From: Bidens hawaiensis
Taxonomy: Eukaryota; Streptophyta; Magnoliopsida; Asterales; Asteraceae
Assembly (NCBI GenBank): GCA_021521415.1
Contig: JAIQDT010005835.1
Coordinates: 78,793 to 142,792, forward strand
Direction of reading: 5' to 3'
Length of the DNA stretch: 64,000 nt
Below, one piece after another: positions 52,536 through 62,435 of this stretch. The notes under the pieces are model-generated. The model ran no database searches, was not told the DNA's origin, and was given only the letters and a program-made list of their open reading frames with translations. Numbering within the stretch: the first letter of the stretch is position 1; each line of letters begins with the position of its first letter. The translations under genes and the position numbers were made by a program.

Positions 52536-52779
52536 CTGTTTCAGCCGAAACAGTTTGTGTTGGTCGTTTAGGGTTTCGTTTCAGTTGTTTACTTCGTGTG
52601 TTACGTGTCATCGTCTGTAACAGTGACCTCGGGTCACGTGTTTGTTATCAATATAACGTGGTTGGTTTATTGCTTGTGTGTTCGATCTCTACATACTCTA
52701 CACTCGTATCTACCTACGCAGGGATTCCGCACCTGCGTTGTTAGCGACATCCCGTGTACGATCCGTCCGGGAACCTACA

Positions 52780-53130
52780 ACTTCCAACTTGATGAAAAAT
52801 ATTCTCTGGTAAAGCCAAAGTCAATGTAGAATATGCTTTTATCTCAATTTCTAAAGCTTTCTTCTCTTCTTGTGAGTATTGAGAGACAGCTTTAGGAGTA
52901 TACCCAACAGTATCATCACCAATCATTGGTGCTACATAAACCTCATCCAGACAATATGAACAGTCAGGATGAACCGATCCTAAATGTGCACGAAACCGAG
53001 GTTCCCATTTGGCAAAATCACTGAACTTCATCAATCTCGGACATTTTGAATGTGAACCAATCTCGGTATCAAGTTGCAACATCTGTTGCATCAACATATT
53101 TTGAGACGCCAATGCATACATACCAGCCAT
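52780..53130 (-). pseudogene. gag: Gag of the minus-strand copia element, N-terminal part (split gene)
   Basis: From the ATG at 53130 about 117 codons read a copia gag N-terminus (CPRLMKFSDFAKWEPRFRAH, YSTLTLALPENIFHQV). The host frame ends at the nested element's LTR border (52779); the annotated open frame runs on into the LTR to 52741. The continuation is at 35761-32917. By alignment with the nested element's own Gag, no residues appear lost at the break. Confidence 0.88.
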
Positions 53131-54387
53131 TTTTGAAAATAAACAAGTAATAAAATATTTTAGCGAATCAGTTGAACAGTAGTAGCGAATGGTGAACAGT
53201 TATAACGAACTGTGATTAGTTATAACGAACTGTGAACAGTTGTAACGAATTAAGACTTAACGAATCAAGTCTTAACGGATCAAGTCTTAACGAATCAGGA
53301 GAATATGTTAACGAATCAAAAGTCAACTAAGCGAGTCAACCTTAACGAATCACAACTAAGTTTAACGAATCACCCAAATGGCGAAACAGATAACGAATGT
53401 GATAAAGGCTTAACGAATCACAAGTCAACTTAACGAATTGATCACACGAATTGACCAAGTCAACTTAACGAATTGATCACACGAATTGACCAAGTCAACT
53501 TAATGAATTAATCAAGCAAATTGATCAAGTCAACTTAACGAATTGCTCACACGAATTGACCAAGTCAACTTAACGAATTAATCAAGCGAATTGATCAAGT
53601 CAACTTAACGAATTGCTGAGGAGTACTTAGCGAATTAAGATAACGAATCAGCTACAGTTGATAACGAATCAACACAATAGCGAATTATAATATAACGAAT
53701 CAGGTTGTTACAACCGTTTGTAACAAACTTGATTCCTTTTTGCCACGTGGCAAAAAGTTGTTATGGCACAAATTCCAAGACAAACACGTGTCAAACGAAT
53801 CAGTTATCTAGTTAACGAACTAGATAACACGAATTGATTAACTCACACGAATCAGCTAGCGAACTGATTAGCGAATGGCACGAGTTTATAGCGAATCAAG
53901 TTAAAGACTTAACGAATCGCTTGAAACTTTATAGCGAATTGCCATCATCTTCAAATCTTCAAATATTCAAGAACATATTTCCAGAAATATGAAGTTCAAA
54001 CCCAGAAATACTTCTATTCCAGATCTGTATTACACACTCAATTGTCAACCAAAACTAACACATAATATACCAAAATGCTTGTAATCGCAAAGCAAATCCA
54101 AACCAACACATCTCGTAACCAATTAACACCATACACGAACCAAATTCGACCAAAATCAAAACCCTGTTCACGGACTTAAACCGAAAACCCAATACATATC
54201 CCAAATCCAATTCACAATTCAATTCCACACAATTGAACCTCAATAATACTTTAACTAATCCAAAATCACTCTAATCCATCCATATTCAATCCAAATCAAC
54301 CCAAATTGATTCAAATTCAAACTAAACAGAAAATAAATCAAAAATTATAACAATAGCAATCAAAACCAAGTGAATTGAGCCCCGAAA
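53131..54387 (-). other. Leader of the minus-strand copia element with CGAAT motif array
   Basis: About 1.26 kb between the primer-binding site and the gag ATG. 53160-53945 is filled with taacgaatc, tagcgaat, aacgaactg and related words, several as longer tandem units (gtcaacttaacgaattg repeats at about 53415-53610). 53960-54370 is A-rich with no recognised gene. Confidence 0.8.
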
Positions 54388-54399
54388 GCTCTGATACCA
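54388..54399 (-). promoter_or_regulatory. Primer-binding site of the minus-strand copia element
   Basis: The minus strand reads TGGTATCAGAGC, two bases inside the 5' LTR. Confidence 0.9.
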
Positions 54400-54401
54400 C
54401 T

Positions 54402-54977
54402 TGTTTGATCCCCAATCTGAGACTTATAACTCGTATTAATCAATACCTTAGACTTGATTCAGATCTTATAATGATAAACGGATCTAACTCTGTTAATACC
54501 TTAGCTCGATTGTTATTAGTATGTATATATATATATTATCACTATTAATATTACTGTGAAGTCTGAGAGAGATGGAGAATACTTTAAATACTTCGGAAAT
54601 AGATTAATTCTCTCAAAACTTCAACATGTACAAGTGAATAGTGGTTCACTATATATAGGGGACGATCTGGTTCGCTAACATCCCATAGCGAACCAGACTC
54701 CCCTTCGTTAACTTAATTAACTTAACGAACCACCCCCTGATTCGTTAACATCCCCTAACTAATCAGGAGGGAATACATTATATAGTCCTAGTTCGCTAAC
54801 ATTCCTAGCGAACTAGACTTAAGCTTAACGAATTAGTCCTAGTTCGCTAACATTCCTAGCGAACTAGACTTATCTTAACGAATTAGATAATAATAAACAT
54901 GAATTATTACATTTAATAATTAAATAAACATTTAACGATAATTACAAAGACTCGAGACGCAAAACCGTGCACTAACA
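54402..54977 (-). repeat. 5' LTR of the minus-strand copia element
   Basis: 576 bp. It matches 23001-23533 except for an extra ~43 bp (about 54483-54525) and several substitutions, and is followed by the CGAAT target-site duplication. Confidence 0.93.
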
Positions 54978-54982
54978 CGAAT

Positions 54983-55463
54983 AGTTTGCAAGTTGAATAA
55001 GTGACGAGAGACGATTTAGTTACCGTTAAAGGTGAGAAAAGTCGATTAACATTAAAAAAATAACATACAGTATAAACACATTATGTAATTGGAAGGGGTA
55101 GAATTGTCTATTCGTTAAAAGTGAGCATATATGAAAGTTGAAGTTTTTGAAAAATAACGATAAAATGGTCATTTATTAAATTATTATTAATGAATAAGGA
55201 TATATGATACTTTAACTGTTTTATAAGGGAATATATGATTTTTAGTTACTTTGTAAGGGCATATATGATATTTCAAGTTTTGTTTGGATATATATGATAT
55301 TTATGTTGTTTATAAGGGTATAGATAAATTAATCCTTTTTAAATGTCCGCTTCACCTTTATCGTAAAACACACGCCTTCTTGGCCGTCGCTCTACCGTTA
55401 CCTTCGTTTATTCATCAATTCTCCAACGACAACAATTTCAGCAGACCATTGCAATCTTTTTTT
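54983..55463. other. AT-rich DNA between the copia element and the first solo LTR
   Basis: No gene or bounded repeat recognised. A pyrimidine-rich patch (55365-55440) resembles a UTR but leads into the solo LTR. Confidence 0.45.
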
Positions 55464-55646
55464 TGTAACATCCCAAATTTCGAATAATAATAATAATGAA
55501 TATTGACTCGCTATGACGGAAAAGTTACTTGAGTTAATAAGTAAATAGTAAAATGGTAAAAGGGGAAAGATAAGTAGGCTAATTAAAAGGAAGTAATCAT
55601 GGACCAAAAAGGAAAGATGGACCCTAGGTCCATGGGCTTAAGGGAG

Positions 55647-55654
55647 TATAAATA
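55647..55654 (+). promoter_or_regulatory. TATA box of the plus solo LTR
   Basis: TATAAATA followed by cccc, with the same context in the inverted copy (62428-62435). Confidence 0.6.
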
Positions 55655-56239
55655 CCCCTTAAACCCTACATCTTTCCATTTTCATCCATCTTATCCATCT
55701 TATTCTCCCTACACCTCCTTAGCACAAACAAGCCCTTTCCTTTTTCGGCCGCAAGATAGAAAGTGAGATCCAAGATCAAACGAGCCAAGATCTTTGATCC
55801 ATCCCCTATATTCGAGCTAGTCATAAGGTCCAAGCTCATAACCAAGCTAGCCGTGACCTAGCAAACGATTAAAGGTATGTTCTTGACCCTAAAGCTTACG
55901 TTTTTATGAACGGATAGCCATGAAACTTTAACATAGACTAGATCGGGTCTAGATAAAACATAAAGTTAACAACTTGATGATTAAAAGTGGACGTAATATA
56001 CCCATGGCTAGATACAGTTCATGAAGGAAACCCTAGGTCTAGCTTAAAGAACGTTTTTATGATAAAGGTTCAAGCTTTAAACTAGAAACAGGTAAATCTT
56101 GATAGTGGGATGATGTTGGGCGGTTAAACGGTTGAGAACGATAATGACAAGTGGTTAAAACCCTTGATATAGACCTGTAGCAACTAACTAGACTAAGGAA
56201 AGAAACGAGAAGATAGGCTGATGAGCTGAAAACATAGGA

Positions 56240-56415
56240 CTGAGGGTTCTCGGCCACTTTCTCGGCCAACCCACTCGTAACAAGGGTTTTCGGTCAAGTT
56301 TGAGATTTCGGTCCACGTTATCGGCCAGGTAGGGATCTCGGTCAAACACGAGTTCTCGGCCAACCTGGGATTTCGGTCAAAAGGGGTTCTCGGCCATGTT
56401 TTCGGCCACCCCATT
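56240..56415. repeat. TCTCGGCCA/TTTCGGTCA motif array in the plus solo LTR
   Basis: About a dozen spaced copies of ttctcggccan and tttcggtcan alternating over ~175 bp. The inverted family member carries a different CGAAT-type array between the same landmarks. Confidence 0.8.
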
Positions 56416-57095
56416 CTGTTGGGTTTTGGGCCTACATCCAGTTGGGCCCAAATACCAAAATGGACAGTTGGGCTAAACCCACATCTAATATAAAGCAAAC
56501 TGGCCCATTATCCTAGGCTTAGCAACTAAGCCCAACTTAGAAAATAACTTAAAATGTTAATGGAAAATGTGTTAAGACAACTTAACCCCAGCCAGGGGCT
56601 CTGCCCCTTGGACCCCGCTAGGGGCTGCCGCCCCTAGAACCCTACTGCCAGGGGCGCTGCCCCCGGACCCCCGTTCGTGGTGGGTTATAATTAAACTAAA
56701 AACACAATATAGATAGCGATAGTGGATTGATACGTGTAATTGTTATACAGTTAGCCATGCACAACTCAAGAAAGGAATAACGATTAACGGTGAACGTAAC
56801 CGTGTCCAGGTGAGTTTCTAGCCCCATTTCCTTGTTATGTTTTCGGGGTTGTGTGCATACTTGATGTGAATGTTAATACACTTACCTTAAATAGTAAGTG
56901 TATGTCTTATTGACGATTGTGATAGTTATGTATGTATGCTTAACAGTACGTGAATGACCTTCGGGTATTGCACGTATTGTAAAGGTAAGTATAGTATAGT
57001 ATGTAAGGAATGTGTACGTGAATAAGGGAGTATGTACGATTATGTTGTGTATGGTATTAATGGTACGGATATGATAATGAAAGGTAAGATAAGGT

Positions 57096-57280
57096 TAAAA
57101 TGTTGCATACCCTAATAATGTATGCGACGGATAAAGGGTTGCATACCCTAATAATGTATGCGAAGGATAAAAGGTTGCATACCCTAATAATATATGCGAA
57201 GGTTAAAGGGTTGCATACCCTAATAATATATGCGAAGGTTAAAGGGTTGCATACCCTAATAATATATGCGAAGGTTATAG
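57096..57280. repeat. Minisatellite with ggttgcataccctaataat units
   Basis: Five units of about 36 bp, each containing ttgcataccctaataa then tatgcgaagg. The family copy in reverse is at about 60670-60860. Open frames here are repeat artefacts. Confidence 0.88.
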
Positions 57281-57720
57281 GGCGTAATGCTCTTTAAAAC
57301 GTAAGGTAAGTATATGAAAGAAAGAAAGTGCGAGGGTAAGTAGTATATCATAAACGGAAGTATGAAAGTACGTAGTTATGAATGTATTGTATGTTATGTG
57401 ATTAACTAGAATTCACTCAGCGTAGCTGACTTTTAGTATGCACGCAGGTGAGTAGAATGAGGCAGCTCGCTTGAGGAGGACACGTGGCATGGTCGGACGA
57501 AGCTGGCATCTAAGGATTTTGTTATGATGATTTATCACTATATTTTATGTTATGTTAAAAGACAGATTATGGATGATTGTAGCGAATGGTTGACTATTTT
57601 AATATTCCGCGAAAGTTTTTAATTAACTCTGATTTTAGAACCGCGTTTATGAGTAAATCCAACGTCCAAATGTAAGACACCGGTAACGGGCCTTACATGT
57701 TTCCCTCCCCTCACATCTAT

Positions 57721-58155
57721 TGTGTTCCCGAGTCTCATTTAAGGAGGGGAGGGGAAGGAAGGGGAATCAGAATAGGAAATAAAGCTAGGGGAAGGAAAAT
57801 ATGTGATTTTATTTTGTGTTCCCGAGTTTAATGAAAAGAAAAGAAAAAGAAAAGGAAAAGAAAGGAAATTAAGCATTTTAAGTATTCCCGAGTTAGAAGG
57901 AAAAGAAATGAAAATACAATTTTCCAATTATACCCTTTAAGTAAACTATAATAGAAAGTTAGATATGAGGGTAATTTAGTAATTGATAAGAATTAATCTC
58001 ACAAAATTGGGAGGATGAATATATGCTCCGATTTTCCATCATTTTCCCTCATTTCCCCTCCTCTTCATTTCTTAAAAAATCTCTGAAACATGGTTATTTT
58101 ATATTTTCCTCTCTTTTCGTTCCCCTCCCTTTATTAAATGAGACTCGGGAGCACA
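57721..58155. mobile_element. MITE-like element with GAGTCTCATTTAA inverted ends
   Basis: The left end is tgtgttcccgagtctcattt followed by a GGGGA-rich stretch. The right end is its inverse (aaatgagactcgggagcaca, preceded by cccctcc), about 435 bp in all. Inside, cccgagtt recurs at 57830 and 57888, suggesting nested or rearranged copies. Target-site duplication not resolved. Confidence 0.55.
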
Positions 58156-58384
58156 CTACTAGTGCAATTGATGTGTGTGAAGAAACCAACACTTTAATCA
58201 AAATAATAATTGTAAAGAAAAACACAAGTCCATTGCAACATACATCTAGAGATGAAAAAGCCTCAAGCACGCAGGTATTAGAACTGGTATTCAGTTATAA
58301 AATTAGATGATATCTAGACCAATTACCCACCATATACCCAATCATACACCTAATTTTTTTCACAATTTTTAATTATATATATTG

Positions 58385-58704
58385 GGTCGAGATACTGTAC
58401 AATAATGGCTTAACGTATGATAGGTACGTGAGACGCTCAAAGGCAAAACCTAAAAACGCTCAAAAAATGCTCAACTAAAAACTTAAAACGCTCAGCCAAC
58501 ACAAAAAACGCTCAAAAACGGTTTTCGTGAAAAAGTAAAAAAATGATCAATTAACGATCCAAAACTGTTTTTTTCGGTGAACCAACGATTAATTGGATAT
58601 GTATTCCGAGATGTTGGGATGTGATTTCATGGATCAATTCGTGAAAAATAGGGATTCGTGTACATATTATACGTTAAGGTATAATTGTATTGGATCTTTT
58701 GCTT
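58385..58704. mobile_element. MITE-like element, inverted copy of 12068-12398
   Basis: Shares the TAACGTA..ATAGGTACG terminal repeats and the internal aacgctcaaaa words in reverse orientation. It is flanked by TA-rich tracts. Confidence 0.6.
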
Positions 58705-58732
58705 ATTTATATATATATACATATATATTTGA

Positions 58733-59232
58733 TAAGGATCCTAAGAGAACTATTTAAAAGTGGAGAACTTTGAGAACCATTTTGGACCATTAAAAAAACC
58801 CCTAAAAATATTTTAAAAAAATCATAAAACAAAAATTTTTAAAAATAAGAAAAAACAAAATTATTTATTTCATTCCGATTTCATAAAAAAACAATTCGTA
58901 TTATACACATGTGTATAATTTCATTTAATCTCTATTTACATAATTTACACATATGTACATTATCAGTTATCTTAAATTGAACTTATGTGTATAAAATAAC
59001 ATGTATAAAATTTAAAAAATAAGTATTATACATATGTGTATACTTTTGTTAAACCAATATTTTTTTTCAATTTTTTTATAAAACCGGGATGAAAAATGAA
59101 ATTTTTTGGTTTTTTCACTTTTTTTATTTTCGAGTTTTTTTAAATTTTTTTTTATTTTTTGTTAAGAAAAATGTTATTTTGTGATCTAAAATGGTTCTCA
59201 AAGTTATAAATTTCAAAATAGTTCTCATATGA

Positions 59233-59238
<6 letters not shown>
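58733..59238. mobile_element. MITE-like element, direct copy of 14410-14885
   Basis: The same termini (gagaactttgagaacc near the left, inverted at the right) and the same internal tatacacatgtgtataattt palindrome region. It is flanked by a (TA)n tract at 59239-59267. Confidence 0.65.
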
Positions 59239-59266
<28 letters not shown>

Positions 59267-59267
59267 C
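59239..59267. repeat. (AT)n microsatellite
   Basis: Alternating TA run at the right edge of the MITE-like element. Confidence 0.9.
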
Positions 59268-59330
59268 TATTGGGATTTATATCTTCAACAAATTTATATA
59301 TTTAATTCACATAGAGTAAAGTTAAAATAC

Positions 59331-59874
59331 AAAGGGAGATAAAAATGAGAAGTTTGAGAAACATTTTTGACCACACAAAAAAAACCTCTAATAGTAATTC
59401 AAAAAAATAAATAAAAAATCATAACTTAAAATATAAATAAAAAACAAAAAAAAAAAACTAAATTGTTTACGCCATCATTCCAGCTCAAAAAAATTAATAA
59501 AAAAATACAAAAAAAATTGACGAAAAGACACAATGGTGAGATCAAAGACACAATGACAAAAAGAAACAAAAGACACAATTATAACTAAAAAAAGACACAA
59601 TAGATCGCAAAATATTGCACAATGGCGAACAAAATATAGCACAATGTTTAGTAATATAACACAATGTTAAGGAAAAAAAACACAATCAATGACGAAAATA
59701 AACACAAGACACAACGACATTTTTCACTTACCATCGTGTGTGTTTTTTTATGAGAACGAGAAAGACGGTGGAAACATTTTTGAGTTATAATATTTTTATT
59801 TTTTTTTATTTTTTTAAGAGGTTTTTATTGTGGCAATAAATCATTTTAATAATTCTCATTGTTGTTCCCCTTTA
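59331..59874. mobile_element. MITE-like element with agacacaat internal repeats
   Basis: The left end (aaaatgagaagtttgag..gaccacac..aaacctc) is mirrored by the right end (gaggttttta..gtggc..aattctcatt). Internally there are many copies of aaagacacaat. Related to 11420-11800 and, at its ends, to the 14410-14885 family. Confidence 0.5.
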
Positions 59875-60055
59875 TAGAATAACTTGACCCATTTAACATA
59901 AACGTTTTATGATGATAATAATCATGGGCGGATCTACAGTGAAAACGAGTGGTTCCTCGGAACCACCCGAGTTTTAAAATAATACTGTATTTATATATAA
60001 AAATAATAAAGGAACTACCTTATAAATTAGAAAAGGGACCACCTAATAAACATTT

Positions 60056-60127
60056 GAAGCGCTTGCCCAGCTGGTAACATGTTGGTTTTGTAACCCGGAG
60101 GTCGCAGGTTCGATTCCCGTTTTTGTA
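60056..60127 (+). other. tRNA-related sequence with A and B box
   Basis: TTGCCCAGCTGGTAACATG resembles a box A/D-arm and GGTTCGATTCCC is a perfect box B/T-arm word, spaced as in a tRNA. The acceptor ends do not pair well and no clean anticodon stem is seen. I read it as a tRNA-derived sequence or SINE head carried in the hAT element, not a functional tRNA gene. Confidence 0.55.
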
Positions 60128-60669
60128 ACTTTTTTGCTAACTTATCCTAACATCAGCTAGGTTTTATAACAAACACAAGTACACAACCAACCAATCCACA
60201 AAACACAGCGCCACTCCAGTCTCCTACCCCATTTCAGCAACACATTCACCCTAATTACCACTGCCTCTGTAAGGCCCCGATACCGGTGCCCTACTTTGGA
60301 CGTTGGATTTACTCATAAACACAGTTCTAAATATCAGAGTTAATTAAAACATTCGCGGAATATTAAAAACTTTCATAAACATTGCAATCAAATCCATAAC
60401 TTTGTCTTTAACGAACATATTGTCTTTCGAATCAAAAACATTAATTAAAAACGTCTTAGGTCTTCAGATGTCAGACTCTTATTCTTCTGCCATGTGCCCC
60501 CGCTCAAGCCAGCTGTCTCATTCTACTCACCTGCGTGCATACTAAAAGTCAGCTACGTTGAGTGAGTTCTAGTTAATCATACCACATACAACACATTCAT
60601 AACTACATACTTTCGTACATACTTCATACTTTCATATTTGCATAACCATACCTTAAGTTTTAAAGAGCA

Positions 60670-60860
60670 TTACGCCCTATAACCTTCGCATATATTATTA
60701 GGGTATGCAACCCTTTAACCTCATATATATTATTAGGGTGTGCAACCCTTTAACCTTTGCATATATTATTAGGGTATGCAACCCTTTAACCTACGCATAT
60801 ATTAGTAGGGTATGCAACCCTTTAACCTTCGGATATATTATTGGGGTATGCAACCCTTTA
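60670..60860. repeat. Minisatellite with agggtatgcaaccctttaac units
   Basis: About five units of ~36 bp, the reverse-complement counterpart of 57096-57280. Confidence 0.88.
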
Positions 60861-61494
60861 ACATTACCTTACCTTTCATTATCATCCATACATTTAATAC
60901 CATACATATCATAGTCGTACATACTTCCTTATTCGCATACACATATCATACATACTACACTATACTTGGCTTAACAATACGTGCAATACCCGAAGGTCGT
61001 TCACATACTGTCAAGCATACATACATAACTATCACAATCGTCATTAAGACATACACTTACCATTTAAGGTAAGTGTATTAACATTCACATCTAGTATGCA
61101 CACAGCCCCGAAAACATAACAAGGAAATGCGGCTAGAAACTCACCTGAATGCGGTTACGTTCACCGTTTATAGTTATTCCTTTCTTGACCTGTGCACGAC
61201 TAACTGTATAACAATTACATAAATCAATTAACTATTACTATCTATATCGCGTTTCTAGTCTAATTATAATCCACAACGAACGAGGGTCCGGGGGCAACGC
61301 CCTAGCAGCAGGGTTCTAGGGGCGGCAGCCCCTAGCGGGTTCCAAGGGGCAGAGCCCCTGGCTGGGGTTAAGCTGTCTTAAAACATTTTCCATTAACATT
61401 TTAAGTTATTTTCTAAGTTGGGCTTAGTTGCTAAGCCTAGGATAATGGGCCAATTTTATTTTCATTAATCGTCTTAACACATTTTCCATTAGGA

Positions 61495-61865
61495 TTTTAA
61501 TTTGTTATCTAATTCGCTAACCCATTTGCTATAACAAATTAAGCCTAATTCGTTATCTAATTCGTTATATAACCTTCCTTAGTTCGTTATCCAGATTCGT
61601 CCCTTATTACCATCTGATTCGTCATTCCAATTCGTTATCTGAACATGACTTGATTCGTTATCTCAGCATAGCGAATGAGCCTTTAACGAATCACCAGATT
61701 CATTATCTTATTTAATGAATGAGCCTATAACGAATCACCAGATTCGTTATTTTATTTAACGAATGGGTAGTTAACGAATTAAGGGCTAATTCATTATCAA
61801 GTCACACGAATGAGTCCCATTCACTATGACCGCGTAACGAATCACCCAACCCTAACGAATCATCA
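61495..61865. repeat. CGAAT/ATTCG motif array in the minus solo LTR
   Basis: Twenty or so copies of taacgaat, attcgtta, tagcgaat and variants in both orientations. The wording (taacgaatcacc, gattcgttat) matches arrays of the minus-strand copia element at 27540-27860 and 53160-53945. Confidence 0.85.
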
Positions 61866-62427
61866 ACAGTTCTTATCCAGACTTTGACTCAAGGGTCAAA
61901 GTCAAAATCGTCAAGAACAATAACAGTCAACAGACCTCAGATATGCGATTAAACCCCCGATTCTTAACGAAATAACATGTTTTTGGTATCATTGAAATCG
62001 CAATCACATCGCCTACAAACCCTAGGTGTCCAATCAGCCATACATTCGTGTTTGAAGGGTGCGATTTGTGCATTTTTGTTACGGGTTCTATAGGTTAACA
62101 ATTAACCTAGCAAACGTTAACGAATTTCAGTAGGATTTGCTTTGTTGGATTCGTTTTAACCATATGCATACAGATCTAAGATTTCCTAGATGAATCCGAA
62201 CCTAAATAAATGATTTCAGATTATAAATGTACCTTAAACGGGTTGAACTACGAACACGAGCGGGTCCTTGATGCAGGTTCGGTTCGTCACAACGTTATAG
62301 CACCAAAATCTCAGGTTTTCAACTTCGGATCTAGGCTCGGGTTAAAGGATAATGTTTGTGTGTGTTTTCCAAGGTGTAGGCTATGGTGTAGAGATGGATA
62401 AAATGGAAAGGATTAGGGTTTAATGGG

Positions 62428-62435
62428 TATTTATA
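62428..62435 (-). promoter_or_regulatory. TATA box of the minus solo LTR
   Basis: The minus strand reads TATAAATA in the context agtataaataccc, as in the plus copy. Confidence 0.6.

Larger units (their letters stand above)
35762..52779 (+). mobile_element. Nested plus-strand Ty1/copia element with giant gene-bearing LTRs (17.0 kb)
   Basis: LTRs 35762-40838 (5077 bp) and 47702-52779 (5078 bp) begin TGAAATTACA and end GGGAACCTACA. They differ at roughly fifteen positions by eye (about 0.3%), so the insertion is very recent. The primer-binding site TGGTATCAGAGCC (40841-40853) follows the 5' LTR, and a purine run (tgaaagggaaa, 47691-47701) precedes the 3' LTR. Internal gag and pol are intact. 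Each LTR carries an intact ~930-codon ORF homologous to ORF3 of the host element. The insertion lies in the host element's gag. No 5 bp target-site duplication is visible: the left flank ends cttgaaa and the right begins acttcc. Confidence 0.95.
47702..52779 (+). repeat. 3' LTR of the nested element, 5078 bp, containing ORF3
   Basis: Near-identical to 35762-40838. Differences include two extra A in the poly-A run, a 1 bp deletion in one GCGAAGTT motif near 48760, and single substitutions. Its terminal 429 bp (52351-52779) repeat the ancestral-type LTR, preceded by the relic purine tract at 52338-52350. Confidence 0.95.
23001..54977 (-). mobile_element. Minus-strand Ty1/copia element with extra ORF, split by a nested copia element
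   Basis: LTRs at 23001-23533 (3') and 54402-54977 (5'), flanked by exact CGAAT repeats at 22996-23000 and 54978-54982. The primer-binding site TGGTATCAGAGC is at 54388-54399 on the minus strand, and a polypurine tract (gatgagggggtgtc) adjoins the 3' LTR. Order 5'-3': LTR, leader, gag, pol, spacer, extra ORF, LTR. The 31,977 bp span includes 17,018 bp of nested plus-strand element (35762-52779), leaving about 14.96 kb of its own. The LTRs differ by one 43 bp indel and about seven or eight substitutions by eye, so it is older than its passenger. Integrase-before-RT order places it in Ty1/copia. Two CCHC knuckles in a long gag and an ORF after pol suggest Sirevirus-like affinity. Confidence 0.93.
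55464..57697 (+). mobile_element. Solo LTR, plus orientation, about 2.23 kb
   Basis: Begins TGTAACATCCC and ends GGGCCTTACA, with the same termini as the inverted copy at 60268-62593. It has a TATA box (TATAAATA, 55647-55654), a motif array (56240-56415), a GC-rich palindromic block (about 56585-56675, ggggctctgcccc and ggggctgccgcccc) and a 33-36 bp minisatellite (57096-57280). No gag/pol or second LTR. Flanking 5-mers ttttt and tgttt agree at four of five positions, so the target-site duplication is imperfect or lost. Confidence 0.75.

Noticed and set aside
57096..57297. 65 aa open frame of HTLI(M/I)YAK repeats, and its counterpart at 60705-60914
   Set aside because: Translation of the ~36 bp minisatellite.
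60056..60127. Functional tRNA gene
   Set aside because: Box A and B words are present but acceptor and anticodon stems do not pair properly; it lies inside a transposon.
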